From CAYXZO01 sp964469505 (GTDB lineage Bacteria > Fidelibacterota > UBA8477 > JABMPR01): a stretch of DNA of 48,293 nucleotides. The position numbers and the translations under genes were made by a program. The stretch spans positions 1 through 48,293 of the forward strand of contig CAYXZO010000015.1 of NCBI GenBank assembly GCA_964469505.1. The letters run 5' to 3'. Shown one piece after another: positions 32,228 through 40,733 of the stretch. The stretch's first letter is position 1, and each line of letters begins with the position of its first letter. The notes beneath the pieces were generated by a model. That model made no database searches, was not told the origin of the DNA, and saw only the letters and a list, made by a program, of their open reading frames with translations.

Positions 32228-34134
32228 AACTGTATCTCCTTTGCCGGCGTGGAATCAGTAGGGGCTTTCTTCAAAGTCCAAACATACCAGGCTATCACTG
32301 CGAGGAACATAAGGCTTCCTACCAACGGTAAGTGGGGCCCGTGCGGCCACCACTCTTTCTTGCCGGATAAGAAAATCGGCAATGCTACCAGAATTCCCGT
32401 TATGGCTTCACCGGTAATCAGACCGGCCCCAAGCAGAACCCCCCGCGGTTCATCGGGGCGTGTCCCATAGATTCTATTGGTGAAATGTGAAATCATACCC
32501 CCCAGGAAGATGGGTACAGAAAGTTCCAAGGGGAGGTAAATTCCCACCGCTACCGCCAGTACGGGAAAGCGAAAAGCTGAGCCCCGCCGCTTTTGTATTT
32601 GATCCAGAATGATAATCGCCACCCCGATAATTGCTCCTGTGCCTACCATACCCCAGGGGAGTTGGCGATTGAAAACTCCTTCCGCCACGGATTTCATCAG
32701 AGTAGCCTGGGGGGCCGGTAAGGTGGGAGAACCGATCCGATAGGCCATATGCAATATCTGCAGCACGTAACCCAGCACCGCCGCCGCGCTTAGAGTGCCC
32801 AACGTTTGGGCAATTTGCTGCTTCCAGGGGGTGGCACCCACCAGCTGTCCGGTTTTCAAATCCTGCATATTATCGCCCCCGATGGCGGCCGCACTGCAAA
32901 CCACCGCTCCGATGATGATGGCTTCGGCAGCTCCGGCTGGAGTGGAGTTGCCCACCAACATAAATAGAAGCAAAGAGGCAAATAAAATCGTAGCGATGGT
33001 GACCCCGGAAATGGGGTTATTGGAAGATCCGACCACACCTGCCATGTAAGCCGCCACGGCGGAGAACAGAAAGCCGAATACAACCATCACCAGTGTCAAC
33101 AAAATGCTTAAGCCTGCACGTGGTAGTATTTGATAATAAAGGAGATAGACAGGTACTAGCAAAAGCACCAGAGCCCCCAGGACATATGGAAAAGGTATAT
33201 CCTGTTCTTCCCGGGGAAGAAGCCCTCCCGCATTCCGCTCCCGGAAAGCTCGAATACTGGTCCTGATACCTGAGTACAGGGGGCGGGCCAGTTCAATAAA
33301 AGACCAGATTCCTCCCACCACCATGGCTCCTACCCCCAGGTAGCGGATTTGATGATTCCAGATATCCCAGGCTGCCGCCGTTGGATCGCCTTGAAAACCA
33401 TGGCGCCAGGTGAGCCAGGGCAACACAATTCCCCAGCTTAAAAAACCTCCCATGAAAACCAGCACGGCAATATTCCGCCCCACAATGTAGCCGACGGACA
33501 ACAAAGCCGGCGAAAGGTCGGTCCCAATTCCCACCAAAGTTTGGCGGCCGAAAATTAAAACTTTCTCCACTGCCCCGGGCCAAAGAGCAAAAGCTTGCTG
33601 GGCCAGTTTCATCAGTCCCCCAACAATACCCCCCTGCAGCAACAAACGCAGCTGGATACGGGCCTGGGCAGAGGTCTCACCGGTGGGACTCTTGCGGCCG
33701 GTTTCCAGTACAGCGGCCGTGGCAATTCCCTCGGGAAATTTCAACTTGGCCTCTATGATTAAAGCCCGTCTTAAAGGAATGGTAAACAGTACTCCCACCA
33801 GGCCACCAATGGCCGCGATTTTAGCCACTTCCCAGGGGTCAAAAGTCTGCCAGTAGCCCATCAAGATCAGGGCGGGGATGGTAAAAATCACACCCGCAGC
33901 CAAAGATTCCCCCGCTGAAGCCGCTGTTTGAACAATGTTGTTCTCCAGGATAGTGTGGGTTTTGAAGAAGCGCAAAATGCCCATGCTTATTACTGCAGCG
34001 GGGATGGAAGCCGAAACGGTCATACCAGCGAACAGTCCCAGGTAAGCATTGGCTCCTGCCAATACCATGGACAGAATTATCCCTAGTAACATTGATTTTA
34101 AGGTAATTTCAACCAGCCCAGTGTGCTTTTGCAC
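32224..34134 (-). CDS. OPT-family oligopeptide transporter
   Basis: 636 residues with about 14-16 membrane helices. Family features include GANAYLGLFAGMTVSASIPAAVISM near the N-terminus, FPEGIATAAVLETG, SNNPISGVTIATILFASLLL and GGDNMQDLKTGQLVGATPWKQQ. OPT proteins import peptides or metal chelates. Here the tight coupling to adenosine deaminase suggests the imported material may supply nucleosides or nitrogen; the substrate is not known. The start is GTG with AGGAGG four bases upstream. Confidence 0.9.
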   Translation of the reverse strand: MQKHTGLVEITLKSMLLGIILSMVLAGANAYLGLFAGMTVSASIPAAVISMGILRFFKTHTILENNIVQTAASAGESLAAGVIFTIPALILMGYWQTFDPWEVAKIAAIGGLVGVLFTIPLRRALIIEAKLKFPEGIATAAVLETGRKSPTGETSAQARIQLRLLLQGGIVGGLMKLAQQAFALWPGAVEKVLIFGRQTLVGIGTDLSPALLSVGYIVGRNIAVLVFMGGFLSWGIVLPWLTWRHGFQGDPTAAAWDIWNHQIRYLGVGAMVVGGIWSFIELARPLYSGIRTSIRAFRERNAGGLLPREEQDIPFPYVLGALVLLLVPVYLLYYQILPRAGLSILLTLVMVVFGFLFSAVAAYMAGVVGSSNNPISGVTIATILFASLLLFMLVGNSTPAGAAEAIIIGAVVCSAAAIGGDNMQDLKTGQLVGATPWKQQIAQTLGTLSAAAVLGYVLQILHMAYRIGSPTLPAPQATLMKSVAEGVFNRQLPWGMVGTGAIIGVAIIILDQIQKRRGSAFRFPVLAVAVGIYLPLELSVPIFLGGMISHFTNRIYGTRPDEPRGVLLGAGLITGEAITGILVALPIFLSGKKEWWPHGPHLPLVGSLMFLAVIAWYVWTLKKAPTDSTPAKEIQL

Positions 34135-34367
34135 CTACCCTCCTTTCCTGTTTCACAATTGGCGAAAAAATTAAGGCCTGTGAAAAAACCTCCAAGCTTT
34201 GAATAGTTGGCTAAGTAGACACTCTGATTGGTCTGGCTGATCTGTAAATAATTACTTCGGGATGCAGCGCCCTGGGCAAGGAAAAGGATCGATCTTATTG
34301 GAGGCCAATTTGAAAGAATTACCTGGGTCGGGTCGGTTACTAAAACACGCTGTCTAGGTAGGTGACT
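34135..34367. other. Intergenic region between purB and the OPT gene
   Basis: 233 bp without a gene. On the minus strand a weak promoter candidate for the OPT-add pair (TTGGAG, 16 bases, TAATTT) lies about 30-60 bp before the GTG start. No hairpin with a U-tract was found after purB. Confidence 0.35.
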
Positions 34368-35720
34368 TTAAGGCCTGGTGCTCTTACCCAGAAAAGTGGC
34401 GCATTCTTTAACCGCTTTCTGTACTAAATCAGGAGCATAACCATAAAGGAATGATTTAACCTCGGTTTCCGAAATATCGGCCCGGCGTAAGGCTTTCCGG
34501 GCTTCGGATATAGTCAGTGATTTTCCCCGGAAAGCGGCTTTAGCTTCTTCGTATCCTTTTTCTTTACCCCGCCAGCGGGCTTCCAGCTGCCACAACTCGG
34601 AAAAGATTTGCCCATTGGCCTCCAGGTCGGCAGCAATTCGCTTTTTATCGACCTGGAGTCGGTAAATACCCTTAGTGGTGTTTTTCAAGGCCAGCCAGGC
34701 TCCTGCCAACACCTCCCCTAGGCGACGCTTTACCGTGGAATCACTCAGGTCCCGCTGCAAGCGGGATTTCTGCAATTTATCCGCCAGAAAACGAGCTAGA
34801 GCTCGAGCCGCCTGGGCATTGCCTTCGCTGTTTTCGAAAAGGATGGGATTGATCTTGTGGGGCATGGTGGAAGATCCGACACTTTCCTGGCTTACCCGAT
34901 GCCGGAGATATCCTTGCAAAGAATACAGCCAAATGTTTTGGTCCAGATCTTCCACTACCCCTAACACGCGTCCCAGGGCATCCAGATAGAGTGCGTAAGT
35001 ATCACCCGGGAGAACTTGAGTAGCCAATAGATTGGGAGTCAATCCTTGTGATTTTACAAAGTCCTCGCTAAAGGCCAACCAATCAAATTTGGATATGGTA
35101 GCCACCAGGGCATTCAGGGCTCCTGTGGCCCCAAGCAATTTTCCTTCCAGCTGGACTCGCTGAAAATCCAAGCCGGCTTTTGCTAAACGAACGGCATATA
35201 CCGCCAATTCCTTACCCAAGGTGGTGGGAGTGGCCGCTTCCCCATGAGTTCGCCCCAACATGAGGGTTTTGGCGTGTTCCTGAGCTAATTTCAACAATTC
35301 TCGCACTACGTCCCTAATTGCACCCAACAGCAATTCCTGCCCCTGTAATAGCATCCGCCCAAGGGCCAGATTGTTTACATCCTCAGAGGTTAAACCAAAA
35401 TGCACCCAACGGCGCCACTCCTCCGGTAGTTGTTCCTGAATGAAACGTACCAATGCCGCTACATCATGGTGGGTGACCGCCTCCAATTCTTTGATACGCA
35501 ACAAATCTTGAGTACTTAACTCCGAAGGCAAATGCTCCAAGGGCTCGCCAGCGGCAAAATCGATACTCTTACAGAAGGCTTTGAGATAAGCTACTTCCAC
35601 CTGATAACGGTGGTTCATAAAACCGGCTTCGGAAAAAATTCGCGCTATGGGTTCCAGCTCCCGTCGGTAGCGACCGTCAAAAGGAGATATGGCCCACAAA
35701 GCATGTTCTTCAGAAAACAA
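34368..35720 (-). CDS. purB: Adenylosuccinate lyase
   Basis: About 450 residues, of the long E. coli-like PurB type (456 residues). It cleaves SAICAR and adenylosuccinate in purine synthesis. Motifs are WAISPFDGRYR at the N-terminus, the catalytic-His segment GRTHGEAATPTTLGKE, and the signature SSTMPHKINPILFENSEG with the flexible-loop Ser. The start chosen is TTG at 35720: GGGAGG lies six bases upstream and the frame then begins at FSEEHALWAISP. It overlaps the purA stop by 11 bp. In-frame ATGs at 35744 and 35783 lie inside purA and would add residues that do not match the family. Confidence 0.94.
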   Translation of the reverse strand: MFSEEHALWAISPFDGRYRRELEPIARIFSEAGFMNHRYQVEVAYLKAFCKSIDFAAGEPLEHLPSELSTQDLLRIKELEAVTHHDVAALVRFIQEQLPEEWRRWVHFGLTSEDVNNLALGRMLLQGQELLLGAIRDVVRELLKLAQEHAKTLMLGRTHGEAATPTTLGKELAVYAVRLAKAGLDFQRVQLEGKLLGATGALNALVATISKFDWLAFSEDFVKSQGLTPNLLATQVLPGDTYALYLDALGRVLGVVEDLDQNIWLYSLQGYLRHRVSQESVGSSTMPHKINPILFENSEGNAQAARALARFLADKLQKSRLQRDLSDSTVKRRLGEVLAGAWLALKNTTKGIYRLQVDKKRIAADLEANGQIFSELWQLEARWRGKEKGYEEAKAAFRGKSLTISEARKALRRADISETEVKSFLYGYAPDLVQKAVKECATFLGKSTRP

Positions 35721-36990
35721 GGGTAGCCTCCCTGTCAGGGCCATACGATAGGATGGTGACCGGGCAATCGCAGTATTCTTCAATCAATTTCAAGTAATTA
35801 CGGATCCCAGCAGGGAACTGGTCAAGAGGCTTGCTCTGTAGAACTTGCCATTCATCGGGCGTCAGTTTTTCCAAAGGGTCGCAATCCAGTAAGACCGGCT
35901 CGACCTCTGCCAGTTCATTAACTGTGGTGGGAAAGGAGCTCAATTCGCAGTCAAGCCGGTGGTAACCTACCGCCACTTTCAGCGGTTCAACTTCGGACAG
36001 GGTGTCGATTTTAGTGATTACTAACTCCTGTATACCGCTTACCTGTACAGCATACCGGAGGGCGAACAAATCCAACCATCCGACTCGGCGAGGCCGTCCG
36101 GTGGTGGTGCCATATTCCTGCCCTCTTTCACGGAGTTCCTCAGCGATGGTCCCGTGCAATTCGGTAGGGAAAGGGCCTGCTCCCACCCGGGTAGTATAAG
36201 CTTTACTGATTCCGATTACCCGCAGCGGAGCACCCGGTATTGCTCCTCCACCGGCATAAACTCCGCCGGCACCGGTTGTACAGGAGGTGACAAAGGGGTA
36301 GGTACCATAGTTAATATCCAGCAGAATTCCTTGCGCTCCTTCGAAAAGAACCTCCACATTTTTCTTCATTAAATCATGTAGGAGACATTCGGTATCCATC
36401 ACTAGCGGTGTCAGTTTTTCTTTCAGATCAGCATAAGTGGCAATCAACTCCTGAGAGTAGCTTTCCAATTCTTCCGAAGAGTAAATCCCGGCTGCTTCCA
36501 ACAACGGAAGCTCGACTTCAAGCATCTGCTGAAGCCGCTGGGGCACATCATCCATCACTAGATCTCCCATACGGAGATTAGTACGCCTGGCTCTAGCGGC
36601 ATACGCCGGTCCGATTCCCCTACCGGTTGTACCTATATGCCCCCCGGTACGAGCATCAATCCGCTTATGGTGGGGAAAAATAACCTGCGCCCGTGCGCTA
36701 ATCCGCAATCGGGGGGCAAATCCCGCGGCTTTGAATTGCCCTATCTCCGCCAAAAGCTCTGGGGGATCAATGACCATCCCCGTGCCCAGGATACACAATT
36801 TGCCCTGGATAACTCCCGAAGGAAGATAATGAAAGCGGAAGGTCTGGCCAGAGTGGCAAACGGTATGCCCGGCATTTCCGCCACCATTAAACCGCACAAC
36901 CACATCTGCTTTGCTAGCCAGGTAGTCGACAATTTTGCCTTTGCCCTCATCACCCCACTGGGCACCGACCACCACTGTTTGAGAGCCCAT
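35710..36990 (-). CDS. purA: Adenylosuccinate synthetase
   Basis: 426 residues, full length. It joins IMP and aspartate with GTP in the first committed step to AMP; purB, overlapping downstream, performs the second. Motifs are VVVGAQWGDEGKGKIVDYLA with the catalytic Asp, GGGNAGHT, TTGRGIGPAYAARARR, GAQGILLDINYGTYPFVTS and TTGRPRRVGWLD. The purA-purB pairing makes AMP branch control a single unit. GGGGAGGG lies about ten bases before the ATG. Confidence 0.96.
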   Translation of the reverse strand: MGSQTVVVGAQWGDEGKGKIVDYLASKADVVVRFNGGGNAGHTVCHSGQTFRFHYLPSGVIQGKLCILGTGMVIDPPELLAEIGQFKAAGFAPRLRISARAQVIFPHHKRIDARTGGHIGTTGRGIGPAYAARARRTNLRMGDLVMDDVPQRLQQMLEVELPLLEAAGIYSSEELESYSQELIATYADLKEKLTPLVMDTECLLHDLMKKNVEVLFEGAQGILLDINYGTYPFVTSCTTGAGGVYAGGGAIPGAPLRVIGISKAYTTRVGAGPFPTELHGTIAEELRERGQEYGTTTGRPRRVGWLDLFALRYAVQVSGIQELVITKIDTLSEVEPLKVAVGYHRLDCELSSFPTTVNELAEVEPVLLDCDPLEKLTPDEWQVLQSKPLDQFPAGIRNYLKLIEEYCDCPVTILSYGPDREATLVF

Positions 36991-37223
36991 GAGCTATTAA
37001 ACCCTCCCCATGATCATATTAAAAGGCAAGGAAGCTGCCTCGTCTTTTGAATCTAATTTTCTGTGTCTTATTTCCTTAATATTCCAGCCTTTTTTCTACT
37101 GCCTCCCGTTCCCGAGCCCAGTCGAGGGGACCATATCCAGATCCAACATCGGTGGCCTCCACCCAGCTCGGCTACTAGCCGCCTATCTCCCGTCTCCAAT
37201 CTCCTACTCTCCGTTTCCTTTTT
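36991..37223. other. Intergenic region before purA with heptad repeat
   Basis: 233 bp without a gene. It holds the purA leader, a weak hairpin (AGGCA/TGCCT at 37024-37040), a fragment resembling common dispersed repeats (CCCGAGCCCAGTCGAGGGG near 37112), and a heptanucleotide array at 37186-37213. No confident promoter or terminator was found. Confidence 0.45.
37186..37213. repeat. Heptanucleotide tandem repeat, about four units
   Basis: TCTCCCG, TCTCCAA and TCTCCTA run in perfect phase, followed by CTCTCCG one base out of phase. The complement (GGAGA plus two bases) is the same unit type as the array at 4054-4088. Confidence 0.6.
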
Positions 37224-37943
37224 TCAACGCTCTACCGGCAGTCCGGCTTGCATCCAACCCCGGATACCAGTGGATAGGTTGTATATGCGCTTAAAACCTG
37301 CATCTATCAAAATTTTAGACGCGACTGTGCTCCGATTGCCGCTGGCACAATAAATCAGAATATCCTGATCTTTATACTGCTCCAGTTCAGCTAAGCGCTG
37401 TTGCAGTTCCTGCACTGGGATTAAAGTAGCTCCCGCCAGATGTGCTCGTTGATATTCACCAGGAGTTCTTACGTCCAATAAAAATGGATGCACGTTTTCC
37501 AACAAAGCCTGAGCGTCTCGGGGATTAACCACCACATAATGAGCTTGCTGATATTGGATTACATGAATATACCCGGGTTTTCCATCCAGGGTAAAAGCAA
37601 ACCGCCCCAGTTTTTTCATCTTAACGTAGGGAGCCTGCTCATACGGCATCCCAACCTCAACACTCTCCTGCAAGGCGGGGAAAATCACCTTTACCGGGGC
37701 GTGACCTTTCCCCAGATCGAACTTAATATAGTCGCCGCGGTATACCGTAAACCTCAAGGTGTCAGCCTGCCAGTTAACCGGCAGAACCCTATAGCCGGTG
37801 ACCAACATCCCGGAAACTGCCGGGACTTCGCTGGCCACTTTAGTAGCCTTTTCAGCGACAGGAGCGGTTCGATGAGTATTGCAGCCCCCAAACAATAGGA
37901 TAAGTCCCAATAAACCAGCAATCCATACCTTAACTTTGTTCAT
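37224..37943 (-). CDS. Lipoprotein with a cupredoxin-like domain fused to a rhodanese domain
   Basis: About 239 residues. A lipoprotein signal ends LLFGGC (lipid Cys about 21). A cupredoxin-like beta domain follows (about 45-140: LRFTVYRGDYIKFDLGKGHAPVKVIFP and LGRFAFTLDGKPGYIHVIQ); it has several His but no Cys, so a classical type-1 copper site cannot form. A rhodanese domain follows (about 145-239) with LLDVRTPGEYQRAHLAGA and the active-site loop CASGNRS with Cys about 199. The ATG at 37943 is chosen for GGGAGG four bases upstream. The gene is divergent from the rrf2-nosZ operon across 276 bp, suggesting a sulfur- or copper-handling role in making NosZ. Confidence 0.82.
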   Translation of the reverse strand: MNKVKVWIAGLLGLILLFGGCNTHRTAPVAEKATKVASEVPAVSGMLVTGYRVLPVNWQADTLRFTVYRGDYIKFDLGKGHAPVKVIFPALQESVEVGMPYEQAPYVKMKKLGRFAFTLDGKPGYIHVIQYQQAHYVVVNPRDAQALLENVHPFLLDVRTPGEYQRAHLAGATLIPVQELQQRLAELEQYKDQDILIYCASGNRSTVASKILIDAGFKRIYNLSTGIRGWMQAGLPVER

Positions 37944-38096
37944 AGCACCTCCCTTTGGGTTGAATCTCTCATGCGGCTCAATTTCCATTTGTCAAACACT
38001 AAATACAATGACGTTTCAAAGCTCTGAAAAAAAGAATTAAAAAGGATTTGAGATTAAACTTAGGCTGTTAAATCAAAGCAGGAGGATAGTACGGAT

Positions 38097-38123
38097 ATGA
38101 ATCGCCGGTATTTCACAAACTAA
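38097..38123 (+). other. Possible eight-residue leader peptide frame
   Basis: ATG at 38097 opens an eight-codon frame (MNRRYFTN, stop TAA). AGGAGG lies about 11 bases upstream, the best ribosome-binding site in the gap. It could be a translated leader of the rrf2-nos transcript or chance. Confidence 0.25.
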
Positions 38124-38188
38124 CGAGAAATCACTACCAGCATCATGAAAGAATGAAAAACACTTTTGAAAAACTGCGGAATATTTTT

Positions 38189-38212
38189 AATTAGGACCAA
38201 TGGGTACTAATT
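38189..38212. promoter_or_regulatory. 24-bp near-palindrome, candidate operator for the Rrf2 regulator
   Basis: AATTAGGACC (38189-38198), AATG, GGTACTAATT (38203-38212). The ten-base arms match at nine positions. It ends seven bases before the rrf2 start codon. Its size and dyad symmetry fit an Rrf2 dimer site, and a TTGAAA at 38166-38171 lies just upstream, so binding would block transcription. Confidence 0.65.
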
Positions 38213-38219
38213 TGAGTTA

Positions 38220-38690
38220 ATGAATATGTTTCTATCAAACGAAACCGCTTATGTAATCAGAGCTCTTGCCTACCTGGCCTCGGCCCCTAGAGATAGATAC
38301 ACTCCCATCTCCCAATTAGCACGAGAGCTGAAACTCCCAACTCCCTTTTTGAGTAAGATTCTTCAGAAAGCGGTTAAACATGGATGGTTGGAATCATCCC
38401 GTGGGGCGCGGGGGGGGGTCCGTTATGCGTGTTCTCCCGCCGAGCTTCGGTTAATAGACGTTGTGGAGAAACTAGGGGACGGAGCCGGTTTGGAGGAGTG
38501 CCCATTAAAACTACCGGGATGTATTAAAAACGGGCAAGATGAACACTGTATTTTACATGCCGATTGGGCGGGTATTCGTAATCAGGTCATTCAATTACTG
38601 ACCAATAGAACATTTGCAGATTTCATTGAAAACCCCCAAAAGATAGAAAGGGAGCTGATGGGTTCAGTTCCTGAGAATAAACCAAAATAA
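38220..38690 (+). CDS. Rrf2-family transcriptional regulator (NsrR/IscR-like), probable nos regulator
   Basis: 156 residues. The N-terminal winged helix-turn-helix shows YVIRALAYLA, ISQLARELKLPTPFLSKILQKAVKHGWLESSRGARGG. After the dimerisation helix come Cys94, Cys101 and Cys110, the three-Cys layout that holds an Fe-S cluster in NsrR and IscR (spacing here C-x6-C-x8-C). The cluster could sense NO, O2 or Fe-S status. nosZ begins 13 bp after the stop, so regulator and nos genes are one operon. The ATG at 38220 has no strong ribosome-binding site; the ATG at 38226 is an alternative. Confidence 0.88.
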   Translation: MNMFLSNETAYVIRALAYLASAPRDRYTPISQLARELKLPTPFLSKILQKAVKHGWLESSRGARGGVRYACSPAELRLIDVVEKLGDGAGLEECPLKLPGCIKNGQDEHCILHADWAGIRNQVIQLLTNRTFADFIENPQKIERELMGSVPENKPK

Positions 38691-38703
38691 GGAGAGGGCT
38701 AAT

Positions 38704-40713
38704 ATGAAGGGCAAAATCAAACGTTCACTCTTGCTGGGAGGAATAGGAGTTTTAGCGCTTATGGTGGCGCTGAACAGCTGTCAGCGTAAGACCTCTCAGG
38801 AAGGGGCGGCGATGAGTGGACTTTCCCAAGCGGCACAAAAGGTCATCGCCGACCGCAACTTAACCCCCGACAATGTAGTTGCAGCATTGAAAACGTATCA
38901 ACCAAGCGGCAGACTGGATGATTATATCATGTTCGCCTCGGGCGGACATTCGGGCCAGGTACTGGTTGTAGGTCTGCCATCCATGCGTCTCCTCAAAGTA
39001 ATTGGAGTCTTCACTCCCGAACCCTGGCAGGGATGGGGTTTCTCCAACGATACCAAAGAAGTTCTAGCCGAAGGGGACATTGCTGGCAAACATCTGACCT
39101 GGGGTGATACTCACCATCCGGCCCTGAGCGAGACCGACGCCGATTATGACGGTCAATTTCTGTTTATCAACGATAAGGCTCATGCCCGGGTAGCAGTGAT
39201 CGATCTGAGAGATTTCGAGACTAAACAGATTGTGAAAAACCCCATTGCTTTGAACGACCACGGCGGCACTTTCGTAACACCTAACACGGAATATGTGATT
39301 GAAGGCGGTCAGTACGCCGCGCCGCTAGGTTGGCATTATGCTTCACTGAAGGATTACCAGAAAAGCTACCGGGGGATGATCACTTTCTGGAAATTCGATC
39401 GTAAAAAAGGTCGTATCGACTCCAAACGTTCTTTCGCTCTGGAATTACCTCCGTACTGGCAGGACCTTTCTGACGCCGGTAAGTTGGTCAGCGATGGTTG
39501 GGTATTCGAGAATTCTTTTAATACCGAGATGGCTACCGGTGGTGTAGAAAAAGGTAATCCTCCCTTCGAAGCCGGCGCTTCGCAACGGGATATGGACTAC
39601 CTGCACATCATCAACTGGCATAAAGCCGTCGAACTGGTCAAACAAGGTAAATACCGGACCATCAAAGGCTTCAAGGTTATACCGCTGGAAACTTCTATCA
39701 AAGAGGGGATTCTTTTCTTTATCCCGGAACCCAAGAGCCCCCACGGGGTTGATGTCACCCCCGATGGTGAATTCCTCGTCATTGCCGGGAAATTGGATCC
39801 CCACGTAACCATCTACAGCTTCAAGAAAATCATGGCCGCCATTAAGGCCCGTAAATTCCAGGGTAAAGACAAATATGGTGTGCCCATTATTGCTTTCGAT
39901 GATGCCAAGGAAGCTCAGGTGGAAGTGGGTTTAGGGCCTTTACACACCCAGTTCGATAACCAAGGTTATGCTTACACCAGCTTATTCCTGGAAAGCGCCG
40001 TGGCTCGTTGGACGCTGGGTGGAAATTTCGCTAAATTGCATCCGGAAGCTCCCTGGACACTGGTTACCAAAACCTCCGTCCATTACAACATTGGACACCT
40101 GGCGGTTGCTGAAGGTGACACCAAGAGCCCCGACGGCAAATATCTGGTGGCTTTGAACAAATGGTCTATCGACCGGTTCGCCAATGTGGGACCGCTTCTG
40201 CCTCAGAATGCCCAGCTGATTGATATCAGCGCCAAAGGCACCACTATGCCGCTACTCTACGACATGCCCATCGGTATTGGTGAACCCCACTATGCCCAGA
40301 TCATCAAGGCTGATAAGCTGAAACCCTGGGAAGTGTATCCGGAGGTCGGCTGGGATCCCACTACTCAATCCAAGTCCAAGTATGCCGTTACCAAGGGACA
40401 GGAACGGATAGAACGCAAAGGTCGTACCGTGGAGATCTGGATGACGGCTGTACGCAGCCACTTCACTCCTGAGCACGTCGAGGTTCGTCAGGGTGATCAC
40501 GTGATCTGGCATATCACCAACATCGAGCGGGCCCGCGATGCTACCCACGGTTTCGCGCTGCCTGTTTATAACATCAACTTGAGTATCGAACCCGGTGAAG
40601 CCCAGACGGTGGAATTCGATGCGGATATTCCAGGTGTCTATTCCTTCTATTGCACCGAGTTCTGCTCCGCCTTACACTTAGAGATGACGGGCTACTTCCT
40701 GGTAAAACCATAA
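38704..40713 (+). CDS. nosZ: Nitrous oxide reductase, clade II (Sec-type)
   Basis: 669 residues. It reduces N2O to N2 in the periplasm. The N-terminus is a Sec/lipoprotein-type signal ending VALNSC, with no twin-arginine motif, placing it in the clade II (atypical) group. A seven-bladed propeller carries the His ligands of the CuZ cluster, including DTHHPALSET near residue 140. The C-terminal cupredoxin domain has the complete CuA set: His615, Cys650, Cys654, His658 and Met661 in YCTEFCSALHLEM. AAGGAG lies nine bases before the ATG. It leads nosB-D-F-Y-L. Confidence 0.97.
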   Translation: MKGKIKRSLLLGGIGVLALMVALNSCQRKTSQEGAAMSGLSQAAQKVIADRNLTPDNVVAALKTYQPSGRLDDYIMFASGGHSGQVLVVGLPSMRLLKVIGVFTPEPWQGWGFSNDTKEVLAEGDIAGKHLTWGDTHHPALSETDADYDGQFLFINDKAHARVAVIDLRDFETKQIVKNPIALNDHGGTFVTPNTEYVIEGGQYAAPLGWHYASLKDYQKSYRGMITFWKFDRKKGRIDSKRSFALELPPYWQDLSDAGKLVSDGWVFENSFNTEMATGGVEKGNPPFEAGASQRDMDYLHIINWHKAVELVKQGKYRTIKGFKVIPLETSIKEGILFFIPEPKSPHGVDVTPDGEFLVIAGKLDPHVTIYSFKKIMAAIKARKFQGKDKYGVPIIAFDDAKEAQVEVGLGPLHTQFDNQGYAYTSLFLESAVARWTLGGNFAKLHPEAPWTLVTKTSVHYNIGHLAVAEGDTKSPDGKYLVALNKWSIDRFANVGPLLPQNAQLIDISAKGTTMPLLYDMPIGIGEPHYAQIIKADKLKPWEVYPEVGWDPTTQSKSKYAVTKGQERIERKGRTVEIWMTAVRSHFTPEHVEVRQGDHVIWHITNIERARDATHGFALPVYNINLSIEPGEAQTVEFDADIPGVYSFYCTEFCSALHLEMTGYFLVKP

Positions 40714-40733
40714 ACTAAAAAGAAGTATCAAGG

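Noticed and set aside
37224..37943. Type-1 copper site in the cupredoxin-like domain
   Set aside because: The domain has His residues but no Cys, so a blue-copper site cannot be formed. Only the fold is claimed.
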